Assembly (NCBI GenBank): GCA_964631265.1
Contig: CAZVWW010000108.1
Location: 1 to 7,668, forward strand
Source of the DNA: CAZVWW01 sp964631265
GTDB taxonomy: Bacteria; Thermotogota; Thermotogae; MWEM01
Direction: 5' to 3'
Length of the DNA: 7,668 nt
Shown here: positions 1-5,486 of the stretch, one piece after another
Numbering within the stretch: position 1 is the stretch's first letter
How the letters are laid out: the number at the start of each line of letters is the position of its first letter
Program-made: the position numbers and the translations under genes
The notes under the pieces: generated by a model
What the model was told of the DNA's origin: nothing
Databases searched by the model: none
The model's input: only the letters and a program-made list of their open reading frames with translations

Positions 1-28
1 TGGGAGTTTCATGTGCCGTTGTTACACG

Positions 29-73
29 TTTGTCATTTTTGGTGACAAAGTCAGGATCAAGGGACCTGTCCCT
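29..73. repeat. Nested inverted repeats, REP-like intergenic sequence
   Basis: Two short perfect inverted repeats lie close together. TTTGTCA (29-35) faces TGACAAA (43-49) across a 7-nt loop, and AGGGAC (60-65) faces GTCCCT (68-73) across 2 nt. On the minus strand the second reads AGGGACAGGTCCCT, a motif I associate with REP-like extragenic palindromes in many environmental bacteria. That association is from memory and is not proven here. No gene is visible in bases 1-85. The element lies just downstream of the tRNA-Gly terminator, a common place for such repeats. It could equally be the end of a convergent neighbour's terminator region outside the window. Confidence 0.35.
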
Positions 74-85
74 CTGATTTCATAT

Positions 86-113
86 AAAAAAACCCCTTAA
101 AAGGGGTTTTTTT
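86..113 (-). terminator. Bidirectional intrinsic terminator after tRNA-Gly
   Basis: A perfect palindrome runs from A7-CCCC-TT through an AA turn to AA-GGGG-T7. It forms a GC-core hairpin flanked by seven A on one side and seven T on the other, so it can terminate from both directions. It begins one base past the encoded CCA of the tRNA and is therefore the natural terminator of that minus-strand transcript. It could also stop any plus-strand transcript entering from the left edge. Confidence 0.88.
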
Positions 114-114
114 A

Positions 115-189
115 TGGAGCGGCCGACGGGACTCGAACCCGCAACCCTCAGCTTGGGAAGCTGATATTCTACCATTGAACTACAGCCGC
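115..189 (-). tRNA. tRNA-Gly (anticodon CCC), CCA encoded
   Basis: The minus strand folds as a complete cloverleaf. The acceptor strands GCGGCTG (189-183) and CGGCCGC (125-119) pair over 7 bp with one G-U. The anticodon stem TCAGC/GCTGA encloses the loop TTCCCAA, giving anticodon CCC at 157-155, which reads the glycine codon GGG. The T arm is GCGGG-TTCGAGT-CCCGT. The discriminator base is T (A at 118 on the plus strand), and the 3' CCA is encoded in DNA (115-117). No intron or degenerate arm is seen. It is a single-gene unit with its own promoter and terminator. Confidence 0.96.
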
Positions 190-217
190 CTGCTTCTTTC
201 TTTGATGAGTCACTGGT

Positions 218-246
218 ATTGTAAACGAAAAACGCTCAGTTGTCAA
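218..246 (-). promoter_or_regulatory. Sigma-70 promoter for tRNA-Gly
   Basis: On the minus strand, TTGACA (246-241) is separated by exactly 17 nt from TACAAT (223-218). This is a perfect -35 box and a 5/6 match at -10. The predicted transcription start is near 211, about 20 nt upstream of the mature tRNA 5' end at 189, leaving a short leader for RNase P to remove. The -35 box overlaps the last codons and stop of the HD-GYP gene, so the tRNA is transcribed independently of the operon upstream. Confidence 0.85.
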
Positions 247-1504
247 CCCTCTCTTCAATCACTTCAAAAAAGAGGACCAGGAGTTCCGGATCGAAAGCGG
301 CTCCCGAACTGCTCTGAAGTCTTTCCAATGACTCTTCTTTATCATAACCTTTGTGGATGAGATTATCGTAGGCGTCGGCTATTGCGATAATCCGCGAGAT
401 GACCGGGATCGTCTTTCCCCTAAGGCCACCGGGATATCCCCTGCCGTCGTATCGTTCGTGATGATGGCCCACTATCTCGGCAATCTCACTCATCTCATCG
501 CTTGTTTTCAATATCTTCCTGCCGATATCAGGATGTTCTTTGAAGATCTCAAACTCTGTGGCCGTCATCCGCCCTTTTTTGTACAAAATGGTCATTGGCA
601 GCAATAACTTGCCGATATCATGAACAAGTGAGGCCCAATAGGTCTTGACAATAACGTTCCTCTCAAACTTCAGCTTTTCGGCCACAGCCACGGAGAGTTT
701 CGCGACTCGCTCAGAATGGCCTTTGGTGCTTTCATCATATAACTCCAGTATCCTCACAAGATAAAGGATGAGGTTTTTCTGAAACCTCTCCTGATAATGC
801 TGATACAGGCTTCGGGCATTCAGAGCAGCGATGTACTCAGCTACCCCCTTTAACAGAGCCATTTCACCCTTCCCCGGCATATGGCCTTTTTCAAAGGCCG
901 CTATCAAAAATCCCGTATTGTTCTCAGAGGCCTTAATGGGCAGAATGGCAATATTGAAGGGTATGTCCTCTTGAAAGGCTTGATCAGCAGGGTCTTGTCC
1001 AATAATGGTCGGATTCTCCAGTGAACGGAGTTTTCTTTTGTTCAGAGTGATCTTGAGTTTCTGCAACTGAAGATCCTTCTCTCCCGTGTTTCGCTCAAAG
1101 AACAGTACCTCAATATTCTGAAAGAGTGGTTTGAGATGATTATCGAGCAGGGTGTTCATGTCAACGCCCCTGGGGGCATTCTCAAAAAAGCGTTGAACCG
1201 ATTCGAGTTTGTTGCGCATCTGTTTTTTGTCCGCCTCAAGTTCAGCACCCCTTTGAGCGGCCTTTTCTCTTCCTGCCTTTAAATCACTGTTTTCCTCTTC
1301 TGTCTTTTTCAGCCTTTTTTCCAGGAAACGGGTCAGTTTTCTTTGTTTTGAGATCTTAAGCAATAAAGCAATCAACAGCAGACCCAGTCCGATGAACAGA
1401 ATCAAAAAGATTAAATCAGTGGGGTTCTCCCGAGTCTGTTCGGCCTGACCAAAGACAACCGGACTGTATAGAAGAAATGCCAGGGAGGATAAAAGACGTT
1501 TCAA
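236..1504 (-). CDS. Membrane-anchored HD-GYP domain phosphodiesterase with GAF-like region
   Basis: A 422-residue protein, probably a cyclic-di-GMP phosphodiesterase. Residues 1-21 look like a cleavable signal peptide ending in FGQA. Residues 31-50 form a transmembrane helix, then a basic coiled coil (about 52-105) leads into a possible degenerate GAF domain (about 112-230). The HD-GYP domain fills 245-420: H263, the HD pair H295-D296 with K299, H324 in HPDIG, HHERYDGRGYP at 348-358 and D377 in IADAYD. The expected metal ligands are present, so an active enzyme is inferred. After D377 the usual TSDRPYR-type stretch is shortened. The start codon is TTG, 9 nt after the stop of the 80-residue gene. 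It is preferred because it gives an intact signal peptide and the next Met is at residue 96. No good ribosome binding site is seen, so translational coupling is likely. It is the last gene of the minus-strand operon. The output domain is certain. The GAF region is tentative. Confidence 0.93.
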   Translation of the reverse strand: MKRLLSSLAFLLYSPVVFGQAEQTRENPTDLIFLILFIGLGLLLIALLLKISKQRKLTRFLEKRLKKTEEENSDLKAGREKAAQRGAELEADKKQMRNKLESVQRFFENAPRGVDMNTLLDNHLKPLFQNIEVLFFERNTGEKDLQLQKLKITLNKRKLRSLENPTIIGQDPADQAFQEDIPFNIAILPIKASENNTGFLIAAFEKGHMPGKGEMALLKGVAEYIAALNARSLYQHYQERFQKNLILYLVRILELYDESTKGHSERVAKLSVAVAEKLKFERNVIVKTYWASLVHDIGKLLLPMTILYKKGRMTATEFEIFKEHPDIGRKILKTSDEMSEIAEIVGHHHERYDGRGYPGGLRGKTIPVISRIIAIADAYDNLIHKGYDKEESLERLQSSSGAAFDPELLVLFFEVIEERVDN

Positions 1505-1513
1505 CGTTAAACG

Positions 1514-1756
1514 CTATGCGCCTTTACAGTTTGAACTGCAACCGGGACATGACCCCGAATCACAGCTCTCGCTACGTCTCTTTCTTTTCCTCAGCATCTG
1601 CCGGCTCCAGGCATCGGGTTTGTCGGTGTTGGGCTTCTTGACGCCAAATGCGCGGCAGAAAAGCTTTAGGGCCCTGTTGGTCGGAACGTTCCATTTCTTC
1701 TCTATGGCTGAGACCGACATCGTGTCCCGGAGGATCCTCTTTTCTTTTGTGTTCAT
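1514..1756 (-). CDS. Small basic protein with cysteine-rich C-terminal tail, function unknown
   Basis: An 80-residue protein I do not recognise. Residues 12-38 (SVSAIEKKWNVPTNRALKLF and following) could form a helix-turn-helix-like unit, followed by a basic RKRKRR stretch (56-61). The last 16 residues carry C65, C70, C73 and C77 (spacing CX4CX2CX3C), which suggests metal or iron-sulfur binding; C34 is the only other cysteine. GGAGAGG (1773-1767) lies 10 nt before the ATG, supporting this start. The gene lies 29 nt after the membrane-protein gene and 9 nt before the HD-GYP gene, so it is probably cotranscribed with both. Its TAG stop is in the same frame as the HD-GYP gene. A DNA- or RNA-binding adaptor is possible but is inference. 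Gene reality rests on the ribosome binding site and tight operon fit. Confidence 0.72.
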   Translation of the reverse strand: MNTKEKRILRDTMSVSAIEKKWNVPTNRALKLFCRAFGVKKPNTDKPDAWSRQMLRKRKRRSESCDSGSCPGCSSNCKGA

Positions 1757-1785
1757 GTCTTACCATCCTCTCCTTTCAATTTTGT

Positions 1786-2607
1786 CTAAGGCAGCCAGAT
1801 ATCGAATTTCCCGATGACATTGGTTATCTGTTGCGAATCCAGCTTAACCAGTTTTGTTGTGCCGAAATTGAAGAAAAGCAGATAGGTGTTCTCATAATTC
1901 CCGCTGGTTATCCTGAAATTCTTTGGAATGACAACCGTCTTTCCCTCAATCTCGATCTCAGGCTTCTTGTAATAATAAAACTCCTGCGAACCGAGGCCGG
2001 GGGAGATGTTTTCGGCAAAGTAGTTCTTCTCACCGCTTTTCACGTTAAACCAGACCGGTGAGTTCCCGCTGATGAAGACCTTGAAAAAGGCCACTTTCGA
2101 GAAATTCCGCTCCTGGGCGATCGCTATGATCTCATCAACCCCGATGATGTATTCCTCTATCATATTTGAAGCGATCACCGCCTTGTTCAACCAGCTGTTC
2201 GGCTGAAGCAGTCGATAATTTTCTTCGGTCTTGTTCTTGATCTCCTGATACCAGGTGTTGTATTTACCCGATATCTCATCGAGGCGGCTGGAGAGCTGTT
2301 TCTCCGTCTCCTGCATCTTTAAAAAGGCGGCGACGGAGAAAAAGACCGCGATCAGAACAAGTAGTATGAGTATAAATGAGAACCCTCTCGAGCCCTTCGA
2401 GTGTGTATGACCTGGCGGGGCCTTTTTTTGAATCGGTTCTCTCTTTGACTTTTTAGTCTTTTTAGGCGCTTTGGCATTACTCTCCCGGGGGGTGGTCCCG
2501 CTTTTCCCTTTCTCTTTACTATTCTCCTGTCTCTTCTCGTCTTTCCGATGGCTGCTTTTTACTGGCTCCTTTTTCTGACTCGACCCGGAGCCGGGTATGT
2601 ATATCAT
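1786..2607 (-). CDS. Single-pass membrane protein with Lys-rich cytoplasmic tail, function unknown
   Basis: A 273-residue protein of no family I can name. Residues 10-75 are low-complexity and strongly basic (K, R, S, E, P), followed by a transmembrane helix at about 77-96. Residues 97-135 are probably coiled coil, and 140-273 form a beta-rich domain with aromatic residues. The positive-inside rule predicts a type II topology, with the basic tail in the cytoplasm and the C-terminal domain outside. The ATG overlaps the sigma gene's TGA (ATGA, 2607-2604) and is preceded by AAGGGGGA, so the two are translationally coupled. Such coupling of a sigma factor to a one-pass membrane protein recalls sigma/anti-sigma pairs, but no known anti-sigma domain is visible. 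A cell-envelope sensor or a polar scaffold would fit equally well. Confidence 0.85.
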   Translation of the reverse strand: MIYIPGSGSSQKKEPVKSSHRKDEKRQENSKEKGKSGTTPRESNAKAPKKTKKSKREPIQKKAPPGHTHSKGSRGFSFILILLVLIAVFFSVAAFLKMQETEKQLSSRLDEISGKYNTWYQEIKNKTEENYRLLQPNSWLNKAVIASNMIEEYIIGVDEIIAIAQERNFSKVAFFKVFISGNSPVWFNVKSGEKNYFAENISPGLGSQEFYYYKKPEIEIEGKTVVIPKNFRITSGNYENTYLLFFNFGTTKLVKLDSQQITNVIGKFDIWLP

Positions 2608-3278
2608 TCCATTTCCCCCTTAAACCATTTGTCGTAGAGTTCCATTTCATTCCGCTGTTTCTGATAGGCCTCTTTGAATTTTCTCTTGCATTTCTGAATG
2701 GTGTTGTCAACCTTTTTTCTCTTCAAGTCGAGCTGTTCCGCAATCTCTGAATAACTGTATTTTTTCAGGAACAGTTCGAAGACCTCGTACTCCCTCTCCG
2801 AGACCAGTCCTCTTAGTTCAATAAGGGTCTTTTCCACCATATATCCCTCTTCAAAGGGATTTTTAAAGAGATCCTCGTTCTTCTCCATGAGATAATAACT
2901 GGCATCCTCATCACTCTGACCGGACTCACTTTCCGGCGCCATCTCCTCGATGGAAACTGATTCGGAGAGGACCTTGTTCTTCTTCCGGTTGAGATAGGTT
3001 AAAAACGTCTTCATCTCCGAGCTGATATTCATCCAGGCAAATGTGTTGAAGTTGGATTCTTTATCGATGTTGTAGTAATAGACAGCCTTCATCAAGCCTA
3101 CGAAACCATTCTGGATTATATCACTTTTTTCCGCCCATATACCAAAATAGTCCTGCGAAATCTTGAAGACCATGTCCTTGTATCTCTCGACAATCAGATC
3201 AAGCGCTTCCACAACACCCGACTGCGCATACTCTATTAGGAGTTCGGTTCTCATCTTCCTCAGTTTGTAAACAATCAT
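2604..3278 (-). CDS. Sigma-70 family RNA polymerase sigma factor, SigH-like
   Basis: A 224-residue alternative sigma factor. Region 2 spans about 20-95 and contains ALDLIVERYKDMVFKISQDY and the SDIIQNGFVGLMKAVYYYN core (52-70, like the DxxQEGxxGLxKA of SigH), which binds core polymerase and the -10 element. Residues 105-145 are an acidic, serine-rich linker. Region 4 (150-205) has the helix-turn-helix YSEIAEQLDLKRKKVDNTIQ (176-195) for -35 recognition. No extracytoplasmic-function Asp-zinc domain or region 1.1 is present. The chosen ATG has only a weak upstream GGGAAA. M9 is preceded by GAGGAAG and is an alternative start that would lose little. It lies 36 nt downstream of RNase P RNA and overlaps the next gene by 4 nt. 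Family assignment is secure. The SigH subtype and its regulon are inference. Confidence 0.92.
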   Translation of the reverse strand: MIVYKLRKMRTELLIEYAQSGVVEALDLIVERYKDMVFKISQDYFGIWAEKSDIIQNGFVGLMKAVYYYNIDKESNFNTFAWMNISSEMKTFLTYLNRKKNKVLSESVSIEEMAPESESGQSDEDASYYLMEKNEDLFKNPFEEGYMVEKTLIELRGLVSEREYEVFELFLKKYSYSEIAEQLDLKRKKVDNTIQKCKRKFKEAYQKQRNEMELYDKWFKGEME

Positions 3279-3314
3279 ATTTTCTCATCGTTTCCCTGTA
3301 TTAGGATAAAAAAA

Positions 3315-3619
3315 GGAGCGGGACTGTAAGCCGGATTCTGTAGTCGATGGCCATTTATCTATGCGGTCTACCCGGAAGGGATAGAGCGGGCCGCTCAACC
3401 TTCCTGCTTGACCTTGCTCAAAACGGGGGTTACCAGGCTGACAGGTCGCCCTGCCACCGGTGAGCACTTATCTCACCTTTCCAACCTTGCCGAAAACGGC
3501 GGTCTGCGTTTCTATGGCCCTTACCAGGGATCGCTCCCTCCGGTTGTCAACCGGCGTTCTGCCCTGAGAGTCCGGACTTTCCTCCGGGGGATTGCCCCGG
3601 CGGCCATCCGTCCCGCTCC
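3315..3619 (-). ncRNA. rnpB: RNase P RNA, bacterial type A
   Basis: This is the catalytic RNA of ribonuclease P, which trims the 5' leader of pre-tRNAs. On the minus strand the ends GGAGCGGGAC (3324-3315 read as its partner) and GTCCCGCTCC pair as a perfect 10-bp P1. The 5' conserved block AGGAAAGTCCGGA is at 3583-3571, and P3 pairs CCGGGG with CCCCGG just before it. The 3' conserved block AGAATCCGGCTTACAG is at 3339-3324. L15 reads GGTAA (3434-3430) followed by GAGCAAGGTCAAGCAGG. Its GGT is the docking site for tRNA 3' CCA, which agrees with the CCA encoded in this window's tRNA. At about 305 nt it is compact for type A. P1 is followed at once by seven U (3314-3308), a likely 3' end. The 5' end lies 9 nt from the HAD gene stop, and no clear promoter is seen. 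Confidence 0.95.
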
Positions 3620-3628
3620 AGAATTGTC

Positions 3629-4459
3629 TTAAAAGAAAAGCGTCTCCACCGCCTCTTTGACTGCATGGTTGTTGTTGGCTGTGACCACCATCTTGCAGTG
3701 ATCTTTGATATATCGCGGGGCATTGGCTGTGGCCACCGGCATGCCGACTTTTTTCATGAGGGGGAGATCGTTGTAATTATCGCCGATAAAAACGGTCTTG
3801 GCGGCCGTTGTGTTGTTCTCCTTAAGTATGGGCTCCAGGGCATATCCCTTTGAGACACTCGGTCCGAAGAACTCCAGAAAACCCGTCCCGTTTTGAACCG
3901 GTGAGAGCACCGTGCTGATTTTTTTCCCGAAACGTGCTGCCATCTCTACTCTGAAGGCTTCAAGCTCTTTCTCTTCCCCGATCACAGCGAGCTGACCGAT
4001 CTCATCTCTCTCGTCAATAAAAGTCTGAAGAGAGTCCACCATCTTCAACCTGTCTTTATTTCTCTCCATGTATTTTTCAAAGGGAAGGCCCACCCAGAAT
4101 TCATTCTCAGCATACATATCGGGTGTATCCTCATATCTTGTATAACCGAGCACCTTGAAATCGTACTCCGCTGTCTTTTTGTAGAGGGCATCGGCTATCC
4201 GGGCTTCAAGGCTGATCTCGTTTATAACACGCCGGGAGGGCACTTCAATGATCAGTGCCCCGTTCTGCAAAGCGACGAGCCCTTCGATCTGCAGTTCGTT
4301 GATGTATTTAAACGCCGAATAAAAGTTCCTTCCGGTGAAGACGCTCACCGGAACCCCCTTTTTTTTCAGGTTGCGGACCGCTTCAAGGTTCTCTTCTGAT
4401 ATTCTCTTCTCATCATCCAGAAGGGTCCCGTCAAGGTCTGTTATGAATAATTCAAACAT
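3629..4459 (-). CDS. HAD-superfamily hydrolase, Cof type (IIB)
   Basis: A 276-residue cytoplasmic phosphatase of the Cof/YbiV-type sugar-phosphate or cofactor phosphatase group. Motif I is DLDGTLL with nucleophile D8 and acid D10. Motif II threonine is T42 in VFTGR. Motif III lysine is K204 in SKGYAL. Motif IV is GDNYNDLPL with D227 and D231 binding Mg2+. The alpha/beta C2 cap lies between motifs II and III (about 85-190), as in subclass IIB. The length is normal and all catalytic residues are present. The substrate cannot be read from sequence. It starts 22 nt after the rubrerythrin terminator with GGGAAGTGAGAAG before the ATG, and ends 9 nt before RNase P RNA. A promoter of its own is not obvious, so leakage through the terminator or a weak internal promoter is likely. 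Confidence 0.93.
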   Translation of the reverse strand: MFELFITDLDGTLLDDEKRISEENLEAVRNLKKKGVPVSVFTGRNFYSAFKYINELQIEGLVALQNGALIIEVPSRRVINEISLEARIADALYKKTAEYDFKVLGYTRYEDTPDMYAENEFWVGLPFEKYMERNKDRLKMVDSLQTFIDERDEIGQLAVIGEEKELEAFRVEMAARFGKKISTVLSPVQNGTGFLEFFGPSVSKGYALEPILKENNTTAAKTVFIGDNYNDLPLMKKVGMPVATANAPRYIKDHCKMVVTANNNHAVKEAVETLFF

Positions 4460-4480
4460 CTTCTCACTTCCCGTTTACTT

Positions 4481-4521
4481 AAAAAAGCCCTCCAGCCACT
4501 TTTATAAGCGTTGAAGGGCTT
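4481..4521 (-). terminator. Intrinsic terminator downstream of rubrerythrin
   Basis: On the minus strand AAGCCCTTCA pairs with TGGAGGGCTT over 10 bp with one G-U. An inner CGCTT/AAGTG extension closes an ATAA loop, and six U follow directly. It lies about 18 nt past the rubrerythrin stop and 22 nt before the HAD start codon, so it most likely separates the two transcription units. Confidence 0.88.
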
Positions 4522-4539
4522 GGTTCTTTCAGACTGTGT

Positions 4540-5049
4540 TTATGCAGAAAATTCCTCGAATCGCTCTCTTGGAACACCGCATACAGGACATTTCTCAGGA
4601 GCCTCTCCGATTGCTGTATGACCACAGACCGGACAAATATAGATCGTGTCGGCGTTGTAATCCTCACCTTTTTCGGCCAATTTCTTGGCCTTCTTATACA
4701 TGTCCTCGTGGATTTTCTCAGCTTCAAGGGCATAATGCGTCGTTCGCTGCGCCTCTTTTTCCTCCTGGAATTTGGCCACCTCGTTATAGACCGGGTACAT
4801 CTCCTCAACTTCGTGGTTTTCACCGTCAATACACTGCTGTATGTTGGACGGCATATCTCCGACGAGTTTCAAGGCCTTGTAATGGTTCTTGGCATGTACC
4901 ATCTCCGCTTTTGCAATGGCCCTGAACAGGTTGGCCATCTTCGGCATTCCCTTTTTGTCAGCCTCTTCAGCAAATATGGCATATCTCATATGAGCCTGAG
5001 ATTCACCTGCAAAGGCCTCCAGTAAAAATTCCTTCGTCATCTCTCTCAT
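4540..5049 (-). CDS. rbr: Rubrerythrin (diiron peroxidase with rubredoxin domain)
   Basis: A 169-residue cytoplasmic non-heme iron peroxidase that reduces H2O2 to water in anaerobes. The N-terminal four-helix ferritin-like domain (1-130) carries diiron ligand candidates E16 in GES, E49 and H52 in AEMVHA, E80 in HEVEEMYP, and E111 and H114 in AEKIH. The C-terminal rubredoxin-like domain (135-169) holds the FeS4 site C139/C142 (CPVCGH) and C154/C157 (CPVCG). The rubredoxin domain is C-terminal, as in classical rubrerythrin and not reverse rubrerythrin. The length is slightly short. GGGAGGGAAG (5063-5054) lies 4 nt before the chosen ATG; M4 is a less well placed alternative. It is monocistronic, ended by the hairpin at 4521-4481, and shares a symmetric divergent promoter with the PLP enzyme. 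Peroxide control by a Fur/PerR-type protein is plausible but unproven. Confidence 0.96.
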   Translation of the reverse strand: MREMTKEFLLEAFAGESQAHMRYAIFAEEADKKGMPKMANLFRAIAKAEMVHAKNHYKALKLVGDMPSNIQQCIDGENHEVEEMYPVYNEVAKFQEEKEAQRTTHYALEAEKIHEDMYKKAKKLAEKGEDYNADTIYICPVCGHTAIGEAPEKCPVCGVPRERFEEFSA

Positions 5050-5078
5050 ATTCTTCCCTCCCTGAATAATATCATTCC

Positions 5079-5109
5079 GATTATAACATGATTGAGTTGT
5101 GTTATAATC
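5079..5109. promoter_or_regulatory. Symmetric divergent promoter and possible operator (rubrerythrin / PLP enzyme)
   Basis: GATTATAACA (5079-5088) and TGTTATAATC (5100-5109) are a perfect 10-bp inverted repeat with an 11-nt spacer. Each arm contains the extended -10 element TGTTATAAT, read outward: TATAAT at 5103-5108 on plus and 5085-5080 on minus. The predicted starts are near 5115 (PLP gene) and 5073 (rubrerythrin). The best -35 for each promoter is only TTATAA, which is the other promoter's -10 arm, so the two promoters overlap and may compete. The same palindrome could be an operator for a dimeric regulator. The operator role is inference. Confidence 0.75.
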
Positions 5110-5142
5110 ATTGAGATATTAGACGGGAGGACGGTTGAAAAT

Positions 5143-5476
5143 ATGGAGAAAAAGATATTAGGACCAACATTCGAGGAGATGCTCCATCCTGAAAAGATGG
5201 ATAAAACGCTTCGCGAAAGAGCGTTTAAGGCGATGAAAGAGGATCCACTGGATCCGATCAACTTCTTTAACATAACCTGGAAAGACAGGGAAAACAGAAT
5301 AAAATACTTCGTGATGCCCAAAGAGATTACGGGGGTCGATGCCAACATCGTTGTGCTCTACGGCAAGGATTTTCCAACCGAGAGCCATAAGGTCGGCGCT
5401 ACGTATTCCATTCTCATGGAAAAGGTCGTCCGGGGAGAGGTGGATCCCTTCACTCATACTCTGGTCTGGCCCTCCA
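5143..5476 (+). CDS. PLP-dependent cysteine synthase-like enzyme, 5' part (cut by N gap)
   Basis: This is the first 111 residues of a fold-type II pyridoxal-phosphate enzyme. TESHKVGATY at 79-88 contains K83, the likely Schiff-base lysine, in the SHK context of cysteine/threonine synthase relatives. The fragment ends in VWPS, the start of the phosphate-binding WPSTGNYG loop, where the assembly gap begins. GGGAGG at 5125-5130 lies 12 nt before the ATG, rather long. A TTG at 5092 in the same frame is rejected because it lies inside the promoter palindrome. The 3' part resumes in another frame after the Ns, which reflects the arbitrary gap length rather than a proven mutation. If the two fragments belong together and VWPS is joined once, the protein would be about 460 residues. 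The substrate is unknown. Confidence 0.8.
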
Positions 5477-5486
5477 NNNNNNNNNN
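5477..5486. other. Assembly gap (10 N) inside the PLP gene
   Basis: Ten consecutive Ns mark a scaffold join, so the true length is unknown. GTCTGGCCCTCCA occurs both just before the gap (to 5476) and 43 nt after its end (to 5529). The flanks each encode a version of the G-x-x-D-P-x5-V-W-P-S segment, so the sequences overlap in homology across the gap. Confidence 0.95.

Noticed and set aside
1648..2061. 137-codon plus-strand open frame
   Set aside because: It lies antisense to the small Cys-tail gene and the membrane-protein gene, has no ribosome binding site, and has no recognisable domain.
3285..3632. Short open frames on both strands
   Set aside because: They lie in RNase P RNA, which is supported by conserved blocks at both ends and by P1, P3 and L15.
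4618..5025. 135-codon plus-strand open frame, and two others in this region
   Set aside because: They are all shadows of rubrerythrin, whose diiron and rubredoxin motifs are clear.
5102..5116. PerR box (TTATAATCATTGAGA)
   Set aside because: It matches the TTATAATNATTATAA consensus at 11 of 14 positions, but the second half is poor and the obvious symmetry has an 11-nt spacer. It is mentioned only as a possibility.
5135..5161. 8-codon TTG ORF with well-spaced GGGAGG before the PLP ATG
   Set aside because: It is too short to support. The ribosome binding site may simply serve the ATG at 5143 with long spacing.
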